A stretch of DNA of 64,000 nt from Lumnitzera littorea (GCA_024138015.1 JAMXBB010000009.1:94614916-94678915); one strand, 5' to 3'. Counted from the stretch's first letter, positions 21,662-33,516 are shown. Notes: a model not told the origin generated them from the sequence alone. A program made the numbers and translations.

Positions 21662-23330
21662 ATGACTGGCTTGAATGTGAATGTTGTCATTAGGAATGAT
21701 AACAGTTGTGTCATCCACAATGGTTGACAACCCCAAAATACTTCTAGAAGCATTGATGATCGGTTCGATGAAATGGATAACTTGATAGCTGATCTAACTA
21801 AACCTATTCATGCATTAGCCTTTCAACTTGTTGGTGCCATTTAGAACACTCCCTAAGCTGCTCAACTTATGAGAGGAAAAATCCCAATTTGACAAAATCG
21901 AGGTGGAAGAGTGGGAGAACGTGTGTGAAAGAGGATTGACTTGGGTGAAGTAGATGAAAAGGATGGAGAAGAAAAGTATGTTGAAATGGAAGGATGAGCT
22001 CGAATACATTGAGCTGCTGAACTTGTAAAGCTTTAAATCCTAAGTTTCAATAGTTCTAGAAATGCTGATGACTATCCTTATTGGAAAGATAAAGTAGAGT
22101 TCTCAGGATATGCTGTAATGTAGCGGAGAGACTTCTAAGCCATAAGAAGGAGAGAAGGATATAGAGAAGTGAATACATAGCTTAAGATGAAGAGAATCCT
22201 TAGAAACAGATTTGTGTTAGATACTTTTGCTCAACTTCATGAGCAAAGACAAGGAAACTAAAATGTTGATGAGTATGTACAGGAATTTCAAACGCTTATG
22301 ATCTAATGTAGCGTATATAAACCTTCAACTCAAATAGTTTCTAGATTCCTTACTAGATCAAGATATGATATTCAAGACATAGTAGAACTATAGTATTTTA
22401 CCACACTAGATGAGGCCATCAAAATTGCCTAGTGCGTAGAGAGACAAAAGAGGAATCGGCTGAGCTGACCTCCAATGAGTCAAGTTGGTCAATCTTACTA
22501 ACTTGCTTAAAGTAGTAGTTGAGCACCCTAAAGTGCTTACTTTAGTAAAAGAGTCAAGATAGTGACTGAATTAAAGGGTTGCCCTATCGACTAAGACTTA
22601 CCAAAGAGAACTTATGAGAAGGGACAAGGATCTAGGATTAAGACGAGCTAAATCAAGTGCTTTAAGTGCCAAGGATTTAGGTACATGGTTGCTCGATGTC
22701 CAAATAGATAAACTATGATCATTAAGGGAGATGCCCCAAAGTTAGAAATCAATAGCACTGATGAGGAACTCAAGGAGAAGGTTGCACCTAAGGAGAATAC
22801 CACCCAAGAAAATGAGCTTGTTGAAAAGGAGGTGTTTGCTAAAGAATTAGACAAATTAACCCTAGTTGTCTGACGTATGATGAGCTTAGGACCCTCTACT
22901 AAAGAGGAGTAGAAAGAGAACTTGTTTTACATCACTTATAAGGTAAATGAACAAGTTTGTATGCTCATAGTAAATAGTGGTAGCACAAATGTTGCCTTTG
23001 CTGATCTAGTTCAGAAGCTCAATTTGCTAACCTTGTCGTACCCTAAACCATATAAGCTACAATAGCTAAATGAGAAGGAAGCACTACTTGTTTCTCAATA
23101 AGTCTTGCTGCCAATCTCAGTTGGGAATTACTCCAATAAGATCCTTTGTGACGTACTACCTATGTGTACAAAATGCGTTTTGTTAGGCTGATCATGGTTA
23201 TTTAATCATAGGGTCATCTATGATGGTTTCAAAAACACATATATATTTGAGAAAGATGGTAGGAAGATTATCTTGAACCTTATGACACCAAGCTAAGTTA
23301 GCAAATTGCAAGCTAAATTAGCCTAAGAAT
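21662..23330 (+). pseudogene. Element B gag and protease
   Basis: ATG at 21662 starts MTGLNVNVV, aligned with MTNSSVNAS at the matching place in element C, which supports this start. The capsid region reads NADDYPYWKDKVEF, LKMKRILRNRFVLDTFAQLH and VDEYVQEFQTLMI. The zinc knuckle near 22656 is CFKCQGFRYMVARC, with the His of CCHC replaced by Val. Protease near 22970 reads VNSGSTNVAFADLVQKLNLL, where the catalytic Asp of DxG is Asn, then DVLPMCTKCVLLG. The leader from 21340 to 21661 is untranslated. Stops occur throughout. Confidence 0.8.
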
Positions 23331-24790
23331 CAAAGAAAGGCTTGATTCTAAGCCATGTCAAGCTCTGAGAAGCTATTAAAGATGACATGCTAACCTTTCT
23401 ATTGATCATATGATTATTAGAGTTGAAGGAGCAAGTGTGCTAATGAGTATGTAGACCTATTTCCCAAATAGTTGCTTGAAGAGTTATCCCCTTTTCAAGG
23501 TACTGAACATTGCACTGACTTGATACTTACATTACCCCTTCTAAACAAGCTTACTTATCGAATGAATCCCAAACAAGTTGCCAAACTCCAAAGAAAAGTC
23601 AATGAGCTATTGGAAAAGGGGTATGTAAGAGAGAGTCTTAACCCTTATGCTATGCTCGTATTACTTGTGCCAAAGAAGGATGGTATGTAGCGAATGTGTG
23701 TATATAGTAGAGCTATGAATAAGATAACAATCAAGTACAGTACCCCATTTCGAGACTAGACAACTTGCTAGATGAACTGAGTGGTGCGAGAGTATTCAAT
23801 AAGATAAACCTTCAGTTAGAATATCACCAAATTTGAATGAGACAAGGGGATGAATAGAAAATTACTTTTAAGACACAACATAGCTTGTATGAGGGGATGA
23901 TCTTACCTTTTGGACCATCAAACACCTTGAGGACTTTTATGAGGTTGATGAATCATGTTATGAGAAATCTGATCGGGAAGTTTGTTGTTGTCTACATTAA
24001 CAACATCCTCATATATAGTGTCAACTTGCCAAACCATATTGAACATCTCTAACTAGTTTTTTATGTTCTTTATTCAGAAAGATTGTTCGATAACATGAAG
24101 AAGTGTTGTTTTTGCTAAGATGAAGTGGTTTTTCTAGGATATATAGTTGGTGGAGGAGGCTTGTGAGTTGATAATGATAAGATTTAAGCAATTGTCGAGT
24201 AGCTAACCCCAACCACTTGTGTTGAGGTGAGGAGTTTCCACAAATTGGCATCCTTTTATTGATGATTCTTTAAGGGGTTTAGTACCATTATTGCACCCCT
24301 TACTGAGCTGATGAAGAAGAACACAAATTTTCAGTAGGGAGAGAAAGAAGAGAGAAGCTTTCCTAAGATTAAAGAAAGATTGACCTTTGCACCTGTATTA
24401 GCTTTGCCTGACTTCGAGAAGATTTTTGAGCTTAAGTGTGATGCATATGGTGTTGGCATAGGCGCTGTCTTAATACAAGAAGGCCGACCTATTGCCTACC
24501 ATAATGAGAAGTTAAGAGGACCTCAGTTTGACTACTCCCTATATGACAAAGAACTTCTAGCCCTTATCCAAGTACTCCAAGTATGGCAACATTATCTACT
24601 ACTAAGGGAGTTTATCATTTACACAGATTATGAGTCCTTGAGATACCTCAAAAGTTAGACCAAGTTATTAAAGCGGTAAGTGCGATGGGTTGAATTCTTC
24701 AAAGGATTCAACTTTGTGTTGAGTATAAACAAAGCAAGACTAATGTGATTGCCGACGCCTTGTTAAGGCGACATGTTCTTCTTACTAAAC
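23331..24790 (+). pseudogene. Element B reverse transcriptase and RNase H
   Basis: RT: TYRMNPKQVAKLQRKVNELL then EKGYVRESLNPYAMLVLLVP near 23560, LDNLLDELSGARVFNKINLQ near 23760, and FVVVYINNILIYS near 23990, where both catalytic Asp residues of YxDD are Asn. RNase H: LALPDFEKIFELKCDAYGVG, AVLIQEGRPIAYHNEKLRGP and SLYDKELLALIQVLQVWQHY, with YTDYESLRYLKS near 24640. TGG or CAG codons are often replaced by TAG. Confidence 0.85.
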
Positions 24791-26098
24791 TATAGATGAG
24801 ACTCTTAGGATTTGCAAGCATTATCCTCAAGACTCCCATTTCGGTCCTATATTTGGATGATATATAAAGGGAAGAATAGTAGATGATTATCATGTAGAGG
24901 ATGGATACTTATTCTAAGGTAGTAAATTATGTGTACTAACATGTTCCATAAGACAATTGTTAGTTAGTGAAGCTCATGATGGAGGACTTTCTATAAATTT
25001 TGGAGAGAAGAGGATGTATGAATTATTGAATGGGAGATTCTTTTAGCTTAAGATGAGACGAGATGTGCATCGAGTTATTGAGAATTGTGCTACTTGTAAG
25101 AGGGCCAAATGTTGGGCCTAGTAAGGGAAAGCAATCCCTTTACCTATTTTAACCAAGCCTTAGTCAGGGTTAAGCATGGACTTTATCCTCATAATACCAC
25201 TAACTACTCGAGGCAAAGATGTAGTAATGGTTATCGTCGATAGTTTCAGTAAAATGGCACACTTTTTGCCCTATACAAAAAACTAATGATGCTTTGGCTA
25301 TTGCTTTTCTCTTTTTCTAGGAGATTGTTTCTCTGCACAACATGTCGAGAAGTGTAGTATCAAATAGGGATCTAAAGTTTTTGAGTCATTTCTAAAGACA
25401 TTTTAGAGTTGTATGGGGACTAAACTACTCTTCAGCACTTCTTGTCACCCTTAAACTTATGGCTAAGTGGAGGTAGTAAACTGGACTTTAGGATTACTAC
25501 TTCAAGCTATAATAGAGAAGAATTTTACTTATTAGGATGTCTGTTTTCCTATAGTGGAATTTGTTTACAATCGTACGATACACATCACCACCAAACAGAC
25601 ACCCTTTGAAGTCGTCTATGGCTACAACCCAAAACTACCTCTTGATCATACTCCAGCACTCATACTTAAGCAAGAAGACCCTAAAGCAAGAACCCAAGTA
25701 CAATTTATTTAGTAGATCTATAAGAACATTGCCTAGTAGATTGATCAAGCTACCAAGAAGTTAAGAGAGAAGAGTAAAGGAAGGAAGACAATACAATTTC
25801 AACTCGAAGAATTAATATGGATACACTTGAGCAATTAGAGGTTTTTTAGTAAGAGAAAAAGTAAATTGTCTACCTAAGCTAAAGGCCCTTTCAGAATACT
25901 CCAGAGGATCAATGATAATGCTTATCAACTGGAATTACCTAAAGATTATGGAGTTTCTAATACTTTCAACATTGCTGACCTCAGTCCCTACTAACCTGAA
26001 GGAGAATTGAGTGAAGACTAACTAGATTTGATCCTAAATCCAAATCAACCCAAAGGGAATGATGGGAATCAGACAACTAGACCCTTAACTCGAGCTTG
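24791..26098 (+). pseudogene. Element B integrase and pol tail
   Basis: HHCC region near 24960 (SEAHDGGLSINFGEKRMYEL-like, diverged), core piece SMDFILIIPLTTRGKDVVMV near 25170, SNRDLKFLSHF near 25360, FVYNRTIHITTKQTPFEVVY near 25560, FRILQRINDNAYQLELPKDY near 25890, then GVSNTFNIADLSPY. The last codons (GNDGNQTTRPLTRA, stop at about 26098) read across the start of the 3' LTR. No continuous frame remains. Confidence 0.8.
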
Positions 26099-26868
26099 AG
26101 CTTGATGGGCTTGAAGGATTGATGAAGTGAATTCTCTTGCTTTAGCTAACTTTAGCTGAGACCGAATCGATCCTCATTACCAAACAATTTCACATGCCGA
26201 GCAAAGCTATTTCAATTATATTAACCATTATATGTAGTCTTGATTCATATTTCCTTAATTGCTTAGCCAACCCTGTGTCTACTTTACTCTGCCTGTATAG
26301 ACCACTAGCTCGACAGTAATTATGCTGAGAACTCCAGAGTGCATCCGAGCTAACATCTCCTTAAACCTTCTAGTTTGCTCCACAACTTCTAGCCTAACCG
26401 TACAATTTTGTTTGTTTTTACCAAAGGTACCTTAGTGACTAACCACTCCTGTTTAACCCCCATGTGAAAGGATGTGCTACAATAATGACTATTTTCTTTG
26501 ATTTTTCATTTAAACAATACTCTTTTTGTCTTTTCTATTTTAGGTAAGTTTCCTTAACATTTCAAGTGTAAATACCCTTATAATATGTAGTCACAAGAAT
26601 TAGAATCCACATATTGAATGCATTCTACTCCTTATGAGCTACTACATTTACTTCTTCCCCTACTCTTATCTTGATTCTCAAGTAAGGTTAGGTGGCAAGT
26701 AACCTCACTAAGTTGCTTGTGCGTCATATTGAGCTAATTTTATGAGTTCGTAGAGTCTCCTTAATGTGTCATATCCTTAGAATTGTCCATAGGTTTTTGC
26801 TTGTTTACTTTATTGTTTTCATGCATTTCTCACTTTCCATTTCAAGCTTTCTATAAGCATGGATCTAC
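26060..26868 (+). repeat. 3' LTR of element B (end deleted)
   Basis: Starts TGATGGGAATCAGAC directly after CCCAAAGGGAA, a short purine primer tract. Similarity to the 5' LTR stops at GGATCTAC near 26868, about 45 bp short of the full end. Confidence 0.85.
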
Positions 26869-27866
26869 GTCTTTAAATCTCAGTCACTAATTGTAGTTTG
26901 GGCCAATCTATCATTGCTTTCACTTTTTCTATATCAACTAAGATACCATCTTTCTGTAGAATATGTCCTAAAACTAATTCTACTCCAGCCAAAACTCACA
27001 GTTCTTGAATTTAGCATACAACGTTTCAGTTTGCAATCTGCTTAACACTAACTTTAAGTGACTCTCATGCTCTTCCCTACTTTTTGAATAAACCAATATG
27101 CCATTAATAAAGACAACATTAAACTTGTCTAAAAAGTCTCTAAATTCCCTATTCATTAAGTCCATGAATGCTATAGCTGCATTAGTCAAACTAAAGGACA
27201 TTACTAAAAACTCATAATGCTTGTACCACCTTCTAAAAGTTGTCTTCAATATGTCCTTTTCTTTGATTCTCAATTGATGGTACTCGATCTTAGGTCAATC
27301 TTAGAAAATAACCAAGGTCACTACAATTGGTTAAACAAATTGCTAATTTTAGGGAGAAGGTACTTGTTTTTAATTGCTACCTTGTTTAGTTCCCTAAAAT
27401 TGATTCATAATCTCATTCTTCCATCCTTTTTCCTGACAAAGAGAATTGCTACACCCCAAGGCAATGCATTTGGTCTGGTGAAACCTTTATCTTGTAGTCC
27501 TTCTATCTGAACCTTTAGCTCCTCCAACTCTACTGGTGTCTTCCTATAAGCCAATTATGGCTATTGGTGCTATACCCAGTATTACATTAATGTTGAACTC
27601 CATTTCCATAGCAAAGGGTAAACCAAGTAAATCTTTTTGGAGTACCTCTACAAATTATTTCATTATCGATACTTCTCAAGTTTCACTTCTAGAATTAACT
27701 CAACTATAAAATGCTGCCCATCTACTGCTGCCCATTTGCTGCTACCCCATAACTCATATGTAGGTAACTCCTTAGGTTTCTATACTTCTATCTTCAGATG
27801 AACTAGATCTTAGCTTGGAATATCAAAATAAACTACTAAGTTGTGACAATTAATTGTGGCATAGTA
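26869..27866 (-). pseudogene. Tekay-like reverse transcriptase segment
   Basis: From 27660 down: LGLPFAMEMEFNINVILGIA (GLPPxREIEFxIxxxPGTAPIS), VELEELKVQIEGLQDKGFTR, FRELNKVAIKNKYLLPKISN, FSKIDLRSS, YEFLVMSFSLTNAAIAFMDL, FNVVFINGILVYSKSREEHE, where YIDD has become FING, and LGHILQKDGILVDIEKVKAM near 26920. The host reading resumes at 20433 after element B with LGLKEYYRCFV. No gag is seen between this and the LTR at 27867. Confidence 0.9.
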
Positions 27867-29226
27867 CTTAGAAACAACTAAACTAATGAAGAAGGTCTAA
27901 AGGAAGTATGTTAAAAGAAAATACAGTTGGAAGCACAACCGTATTCTTCGCTATTTTTCTCTTTTACTAAATAACAACATGTCCATGAGGAGAATCACGG
28001 TCATGATTCATGGTTGTAAACCTCTCCATACACCATACACCTTAAAACACAGTCAAGATCATACCGATGATTTGGATCGTAATTCTCTTATCCATGGTTG
28101 TCAAAATCATGATTTTACTGTCAATTTGAATAATTAAATCGATAGAATCATATGGATTTGTATAAAAGTAGTAAAATCATAAGTTTAGAAAATCGTACAT
28201 GAAAGTTCATCATTTTACTAGTAGTTTGCATATAAATAATTTTATATTCATTTTAACTAAGAAAAACATTATAAATTATAAACTCATAGAATTATATTTT
28301 TGACTTGTGATTTTAACAATTATACTCTTATCTTTTATTTCTCTTCCAAATTCACACCCAAACTTTTTGTTCTATATTTCGATATGAATCACAGTCAAAA
28401 GCACTCCTATGTTTCTTAACTATGATTCCATTACTTTACGAAAACCCCATTTTTCTTTGATTTTGATCCATTAAACCCTTCTCTACTCAACAAATCCGAT
28501 TCCACATCTACAACCTTGTTCTTGATATTCTAAATGCCATGTTTCTTAACGGTGATCCAATACTTTACGAAAACCCTATTTTTCTTTGATTTTGATCCAT
28601 TAAACCCCTGCCACACTCTTATTCTTTATATTCTAAGCTCGTTATTTTATTTTTTTTCACTAGTTATTAACAATTAATGCTAAAGAGTCATTTTTTAGAT
28701 ACTTATTTGATTTCCCATAAGATCTTGTACGAATCACAAAATTACTGCACCAAAATGCCTAACCAACCAACCTTTAAACATGGATTTAATCAGAGCCTTA
28801 TCAAGGATTGTAATTCCTTTAAATCTTAACTATTGCTTATTGTAAAATCACTTTTCTTGTGTTGCTTTTTCTCACGCAACCGTCCACACACACACACTAA
28901 TTCCAAAATTGATGTTAGAATCTCTTAACCCATAAAAAATGATGACGAAACACACAATCTGCTCTTCTTACGTTAGAGTTCTACGTAGGAATACTTAGCC
29001 GGGTTAAGGAAAGGTGCTGCTTGTTGCAAGTTGGAGTTCGGTGAGTAAATGACAAAAGAAATATTTTTAAAGCTAAGTCAAGTTGTGTATTCCTAACTTT
29101 TATAATCCTAAAAATACTCCATGCTATATCTATCCATTTACTTTACCGTCCTTGCATTATGCTTCCTTTTATTTTCCTCTTATTTTTACTATTATTTTTA
29201 CTTTTATTTTTCCACCGTGTGTTACA
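27867..29226 (-). repeat. 5' LTR of the Tekay-like element (truncated)
   Basis: Minus start TGTAACACACGG at 29226, with the outer flank TTACT. Aligns with 11340-12266 of the 3' LTR in the same orientation, apart from the MITE at 28093-28324 and an internal duplication near 28380-28620 (two copies of CTATGATTCCATTACTTTACG-like sequence). The inner ~1.1 kb, the primer site, gag and most of the protease are deleted. Confidence 0.8.
28093..28324. mobile_element. MITE, hAT-like, in the Tekay-like 5' LTR
   Basis: 232 bp flanked by perfect 8-bp direct repeats CTCTTATC (28085-28092 and 28325-28332). Ends CATGGTTGTCAAAATCATG and, as reverse complement, TATAATTGTTAAAATCACA form imperfect terminal inverted repeats. 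The corresponding 3' LTR lacks the insert and has one copy of the site. Eight-base duplications are typical of hAT transposons. AT-rich and non-coding. Confidence 0.8.
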
Positions 29227-29231
29227 TTACT
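29227..29231. repeat. Target site duplication of the Tekay-like element, right
   Basis: TTACT, partner of 10139-10143. Confidence 0.6.
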
Positions 29232-29757
29232 GAACAAAACCTATTAGGGCATTGAAAAAATTGTGGAAAGCCCTCCAAATTTCTCAGTCCCATTGATCGC
29301 ATATTGAGTAAAATCCTTGTGATAATTGAATATCGGCCTGCCAGCATCGTCCTTGATTCCCAATAAGCATCCAAAAACTGGGCCACACCACATGCGATAA
29401 TAATCTTTTTATATTTTTTTTCTTGGATATCGAATATCTATTTATAGGGCACTTTTTAGAGGAGCCTATACATAAGCTAGTTGTGTGTTGAACCTAAATT
29501 AATGGGATGTGGACATTTCATATCGTGCAGGCTTGTAAGGAAGACCCCATTTAAAGATACATGCTACCTTCCAATATTTCCACATCTTGATCTCTAAGAG
29601 AATTGTATTTCGGAAGAAGAAGGCGTGGCACATTTTCTTCCTCGTTCCTCTCTCATCGAATCATTTAATTTTTCTGTTTCCCGTTTTCTTTTTCTTTTTC
29701 ACGGTAGTGTATAAGGACAATTCCTCAAAGTTATATATGATAAACGTGCAATTCCAC

Positions 29758-29792
<35 letters not shown>

Positions 29793-31735
29793 AATTTCCT
29801 GACTATCACCTTCACGCTTCTGATTTGATTTATTCAATCTCTAATAAAAATCAAATCCTCATGGAACCAATGTAGGATAGGGGTGTTCATGATTCAGTTT
29901 AATTTGGTTCGATTCGGTTTAAGAGTTAAACTAAAGCAAATCGTGTTTAAATCTATTCAATTCAGATCCTTAATGAACCAAGTCCCTTTGAACGGTTTAA
30001 GCTACAAATGTTCAGCTCACTTTTATACTCTTTTGAAATGTCTTACTTCCAGTTGATTATAATAATAGTCATCGAAGCTTTTAACCAAATATTAACATTC
30101 AAATTGAGGAATGCTGTGCTGGAATCAAAACCATATAATATTATATTACCATAATGTTACATCTTAGGTGATAGAAAAACATATGAGTCTAATTAAGAGA
30201 TGAGAGATAATAGTGAAGAAAAATTGGATAAGACTAAAATGTGATAAGGTTTATCATTTTTTAATACAAAGCATTTTAGCTTAGTTTCCTTTGAATCGAA
30301 CCACGGGCTATTTGGTCCCTCTTCAAATAGAAACACTAATTGAATTAAACCAAAATAATAATAATAATAATAAATAAAAAATTTACATTTTGCGTTTCAT
30401 TCAGTTTTCGTTCGGTTTGATTTAATAAATGTTCCTATTATAGGGCAGCCTTTTCGGCTTTATAGTGGAGGATTGAGTGTTAGGACTAGTGGCCTCTTTT
30501 GAAGTTTGGAATAGTTTGAAATTTGTCTTTAAAATCTTACTATGTATTAGTTTTCTTTTTTGAAGAAGTCAAATAGGAAATTAAGGGTCAGATCAAATAA
30601 AGTACACATACAATCAAAATTGTACGCACTTTCGTACTAGTTATTGGAGCTACTCTTTCCAATTTCTTTCCCATGGCACCTTTAATGGTGTACCTTTCAT
30701 GGTCTCTCATCGCGATGGTGGTTTGACTTTGTATTATTCAGTGCACATTTGTTGATGGAACTGTTGACAATGCAATTTACTTTGTCATGACCACTAAATA
30801 TGATTTGCGGTCATGTCATTTACGACCTTCATATTTGAAGAATTTCTACGAAGTCCTTTGTCAACAGATTTGATACTCATGTAACTTTCATTGATTAAGT
30901 TATTCTCGTCGCAAATAATTATGTACTTCAAGTGTCATTTAGGTTTTTCCTCCCAAAATTGATACGTTATCAAGGACAATGTCTTGGAGTTCCAAATAGT
31001 GGCTCGTTAGGGGTCAAATTAAAATAGACCAGTTAATCGCGATGCAAGACCAACTCCATTAGAAAGTCATACTTTTGTAGTTGTTCAAATTCAATATATC
31101 TCTAATAGATGGAGTGGGCGAATGTCATTTATTATGGTGGTATGTGGGAATCATTATTAGCCATTAGATTAAATAAATTCTAATTTGTTTATCGGCATAA
31201 TGTATATGTAGGGATTATCCCCTTTGTTGTAAACTGTCTATTTAATAGTGAAAAAAAAAATATTATTCTAGAGTCATAACTCTGAAAATTGCATATTTGT
31301 ATCCCGATTTTGAATTACATTTATGTAAATGTTCTTGTATTGATGGGAAAAATGAGTGGGGGGGAAAAAATGAAAAAAGACATGAAAGTAAATTGGAGTG
31401 CAAGAATTACAAGAAAAGGGAACCTGGGTAATAAAAATTGGCTCGGAGTTCGATCAGCTCTTCAAAGACCATATGACCAAGCTAAGTATCGGTCGGCCAG
31501 CACCGTTGAAGTGTAGAAAATTCGGAACGTAGCCAGCGACGCAATTCTCAAGTCCAGTCCATGTGTACAAGCTACACGTCTGGAATTCCTGAAGCCCCGA
31601 CCAGAGTAAACACCCCACAGCCCAGCATAATACCGTGTTTGGTCCAATAATCAAATATGATATATTTTAATATTATGATTATTGACATTAATGGAAAGTT
31701 TCGATTTATTTATTTATTGATTATATTAAATTTAG
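29232..31735. other. Unassigned intergenic sequence
   Basis: No gene or element recognised. It holds an AT microsatellite, a TAA run at 30354-30373, segments near 29880 and 30395 with GGTTCGATTCGGTTT and TTCGTTCGGTTTG that recall AACCGAA-rich small transposons but without convincing terminal repeats, and a GC-richer patch at 31437-31640. Open frames here are short and show no domain. Confidence 0.5.
29761..29789. repeat. (TA)n microsatellite
   Basis: Uninterrupted TA dinucleotides, about 14 repeats. Confidence 0.95.
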
Positions 31736-32030
31736 TGTTGGTATTTCCATATTTTAGATTAAGTAGGAGTATATTTATGTTTTTATATATTTATAAATTT
31801 TATTTTTCCTAGATAAAAGTAGAACCAGTATAGATATAAGTAGCCCTAACCCCTATGGAAATACGTTGGGGTGAGTAGCTTTATTTTTGCGTAAGAGACC
31901 TAGTACACATGCTACTATTATATATGTGCTTTTGTTTTTGAAATAGTGATTTATGCAAATTATGGAACATATCTCTTTACTTTCGCTCAATAGATTTTAT
32001 GTATATGTTGTTAATTTAATTTAATTTTTT
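31736..32030 (+). repeat. Possible solo LTR
   Basis: TGTTGGTATTTCCATATTTT followed by TATATTTATAAATTT and GTAGCCCTAACCCCTATGG resembles the layout of a copia LTR with a TATA region. No partner, primer site or clear end was found. Confidence 0.25.
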
Positions 32031-32049
32031 TTTTGCCCATTCAGCACAA

Positions 32050-32610
32050 GTATTATTAATGATTAACCATAGTCAAGGATTACATTAGAAGATGAACTAG
32101 CTACAATATCGATTATAAGTAGTTTCAAGAGAGATTGGGGTATTAATCCACCAATCCAATAGGCATATTCTCTTCCTCATGAAAAAAGCTATGCAATTTA
32201 CTATATGGCTAACATTTCTTCTAATAAATAGAATAGAGCAAGTAAGTCCATGCATATTATTTAACTCCTACTAGGCTTCAAGAAAATAAAGCCAAGAAGC
32301 CTAGTGCTACACCTCCAAATTTCCTTCCATGGCCTTTTGAAGGGCTTGACAATTTGTTTCAAATATAACATGCCTCCATCCTTCTTGAATTGATAATTGG
32401 GCCCTCATTCCAAAGGCCATATATTCCACTCCCTCTATACTAGACACCAAGGATAATGCAGATTTTCCACCCACTAAAGTACCCTTGTGATCTCTAGCTA
32501 CAACAAGTAAGCCTGTATCTGATGAAGGACAAGTCCATGAAGCATTAGTATTTATTTTAGTAAGATGTATAGGAGGAGCAGACCACTTGTCTCTATCCTA
32601 AGTAACATTA
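32050..32610 (-). pseudogene. LINE RNase H (RVT_3) fragment
   Basis: From 32605 down: KWSAPPIHLTKINTNASWTC, DTGLLVVARDHKGTLVGGKS and GVEYMAFGMRAQLSIQEGW, then VIFETNCQALQKAMEG. This is the plant LINE C-terminal RNase H in a frame with few breaks. Two catalytic-type acidic residues are visible (Glu in SIEGVEY; the first Asp is Asn, INTNAS). The rest of the LINE is absent; element C starts 33 bp away. Confidence 0.8.
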
Positions 32611-32642
32611 CTCCTATTATCATTAAACCTTTTGATTGGTAA

Positions 32643-33514
32643 TGATAGGAATCAAGCTATAAGTCCTCCAACCTAAGCTTGAGCAGGAGGATTCGAGAGC
32701 TTACTAAGGTGCATTCTAATTTCTTGACCTACGCTGGAGGAATTCAAGCAATTTCTATTCACCAATTTGTTACCATTTCCAAGCTAAGCTCCCTTATGCT
32801 TATAAATGATCTTTAGATGCCAACCTGAGGAATGATTAGAAAACAATTCAGTTCACGTGTACATTAGCTTAGCCAACCGCATTCTGAGCTGCCCAAACAA
32901 TATCCGTGCTAAGCCCACCATAGAAGAGTTTGTAGCTTAGTTTGACATTAGCCAAAAGGCCCATACACCAGCATTTGTTTCCATTTGCATCCTACTAATA
33001 TCTATCAACTATGTGCCCAAACCTACCACATGATGGAATTTGCTTCAAGAATCACCTGTTTTTTTATTTCTCTTTTGTATCCTTTTACATTCCTTGTACT
33101 TTACCTCTTTTGAATAGTACCCTTTTAGTCTTTTTCACTTTTAGTAAAGGTTTTCATAGATTTTCGGGTATAAATATCCTTATATTTTGTAGCCATAATG
33201 ATAGATATCTTTTGACATTATCGAATTTAGTAAGTTTTCCTTCTTTGTTAGCATTTATTGCTTGATTGCTTACTTACTCACTTTTATCCTAACTCTTAAG
33301 TAAGGTTAGGTGGTAAGTAACCTCATTGAACTAACTCGTACATTATATCAAGTTAGTTCATTAGTCTACCGAGTTCCTTAGTGTGTAATATCCTTAGATT
33401 CATTCAAAGGTTTTACTTGTTTTTGCATATTTCACTCTCATTTTTGGCTTTCTATGAGCTTGGACCCATCCCTTAGTTATGGCTATCCCTGTCTGTCCTT
33501 AGTGTAACGTATCA
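32643..33514 (+). repeat. 5' LTR of element C
   Basis: 872 bp from TGATAGGAATCAAGC to CGTATCA. Aligns with 38432-39228, which has a deletion near the TATA region. Confidence 0.9.
33169..33176 (+). promoter_or_regulatory. LTR TATA box of element C
   Basis: TATAAATA in GGGTATAAATATCC, placed in the 5' LTR where the Pol II core promoter would lie. Element D has the same box on the minus strand at 39717-39724. Confidence 0.6.
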
Positions 33515-33516
33515 TC

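Larger units (their letters stand above)
20434..26868 (+). mobile_element. Element B: CRM-like chromovirus inserted in the Tekay-like RT
   Basis: 5' LTR, initiator-Met primer site, gag, protease, RT, RNase H, integrase and 3' LTR occur in order on the plus strand. It lies opposite in orientation to its host. The 3' LTR has lost about its last 45 bp together with the right target duplication. Pol resembles elements A, C and D. Confidence 0.9.
10144..29226 (-). mobile_element. Tekay/Del-like chromovirus with two nested elements
   Basis: The element reads down the minus strand: 5' LTR (29226 to 27867, truncated), RT (27866 to 26869), element B, RT end/RNase H/integrase (20433 to 19138), element A, integrase end and chromodomain remnant (13296 to 12290), polypurine tract, and 3' LTR (12266 to 10144). 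The LTRs begin TGTAACAC on the minus strand, as is common in this lineage. The gag and most of the protease are missing. TTACT flanks both ends. Removing A and B restores the order of pol motifs, so all three segments belong to one element. Confidence 0.85.

Noticed and set aside
21487..22009. Minus-strand frames in element B gag
   Set aside because: They are antisense to the recognisable gag and have no domain.
29878..30450. hAT-like MITE suggested by GGGTGTTCATG and GGTTCGATTCGGTTT words
   Set aside because: The two ends do not pair as inverted repeats and no 8-bp duplication was found.
31289..31654. Frames on both strands around the GC-richer island
   Set aside because: No conserved motif; overlapping opposite frames are expected from locally low stop density.
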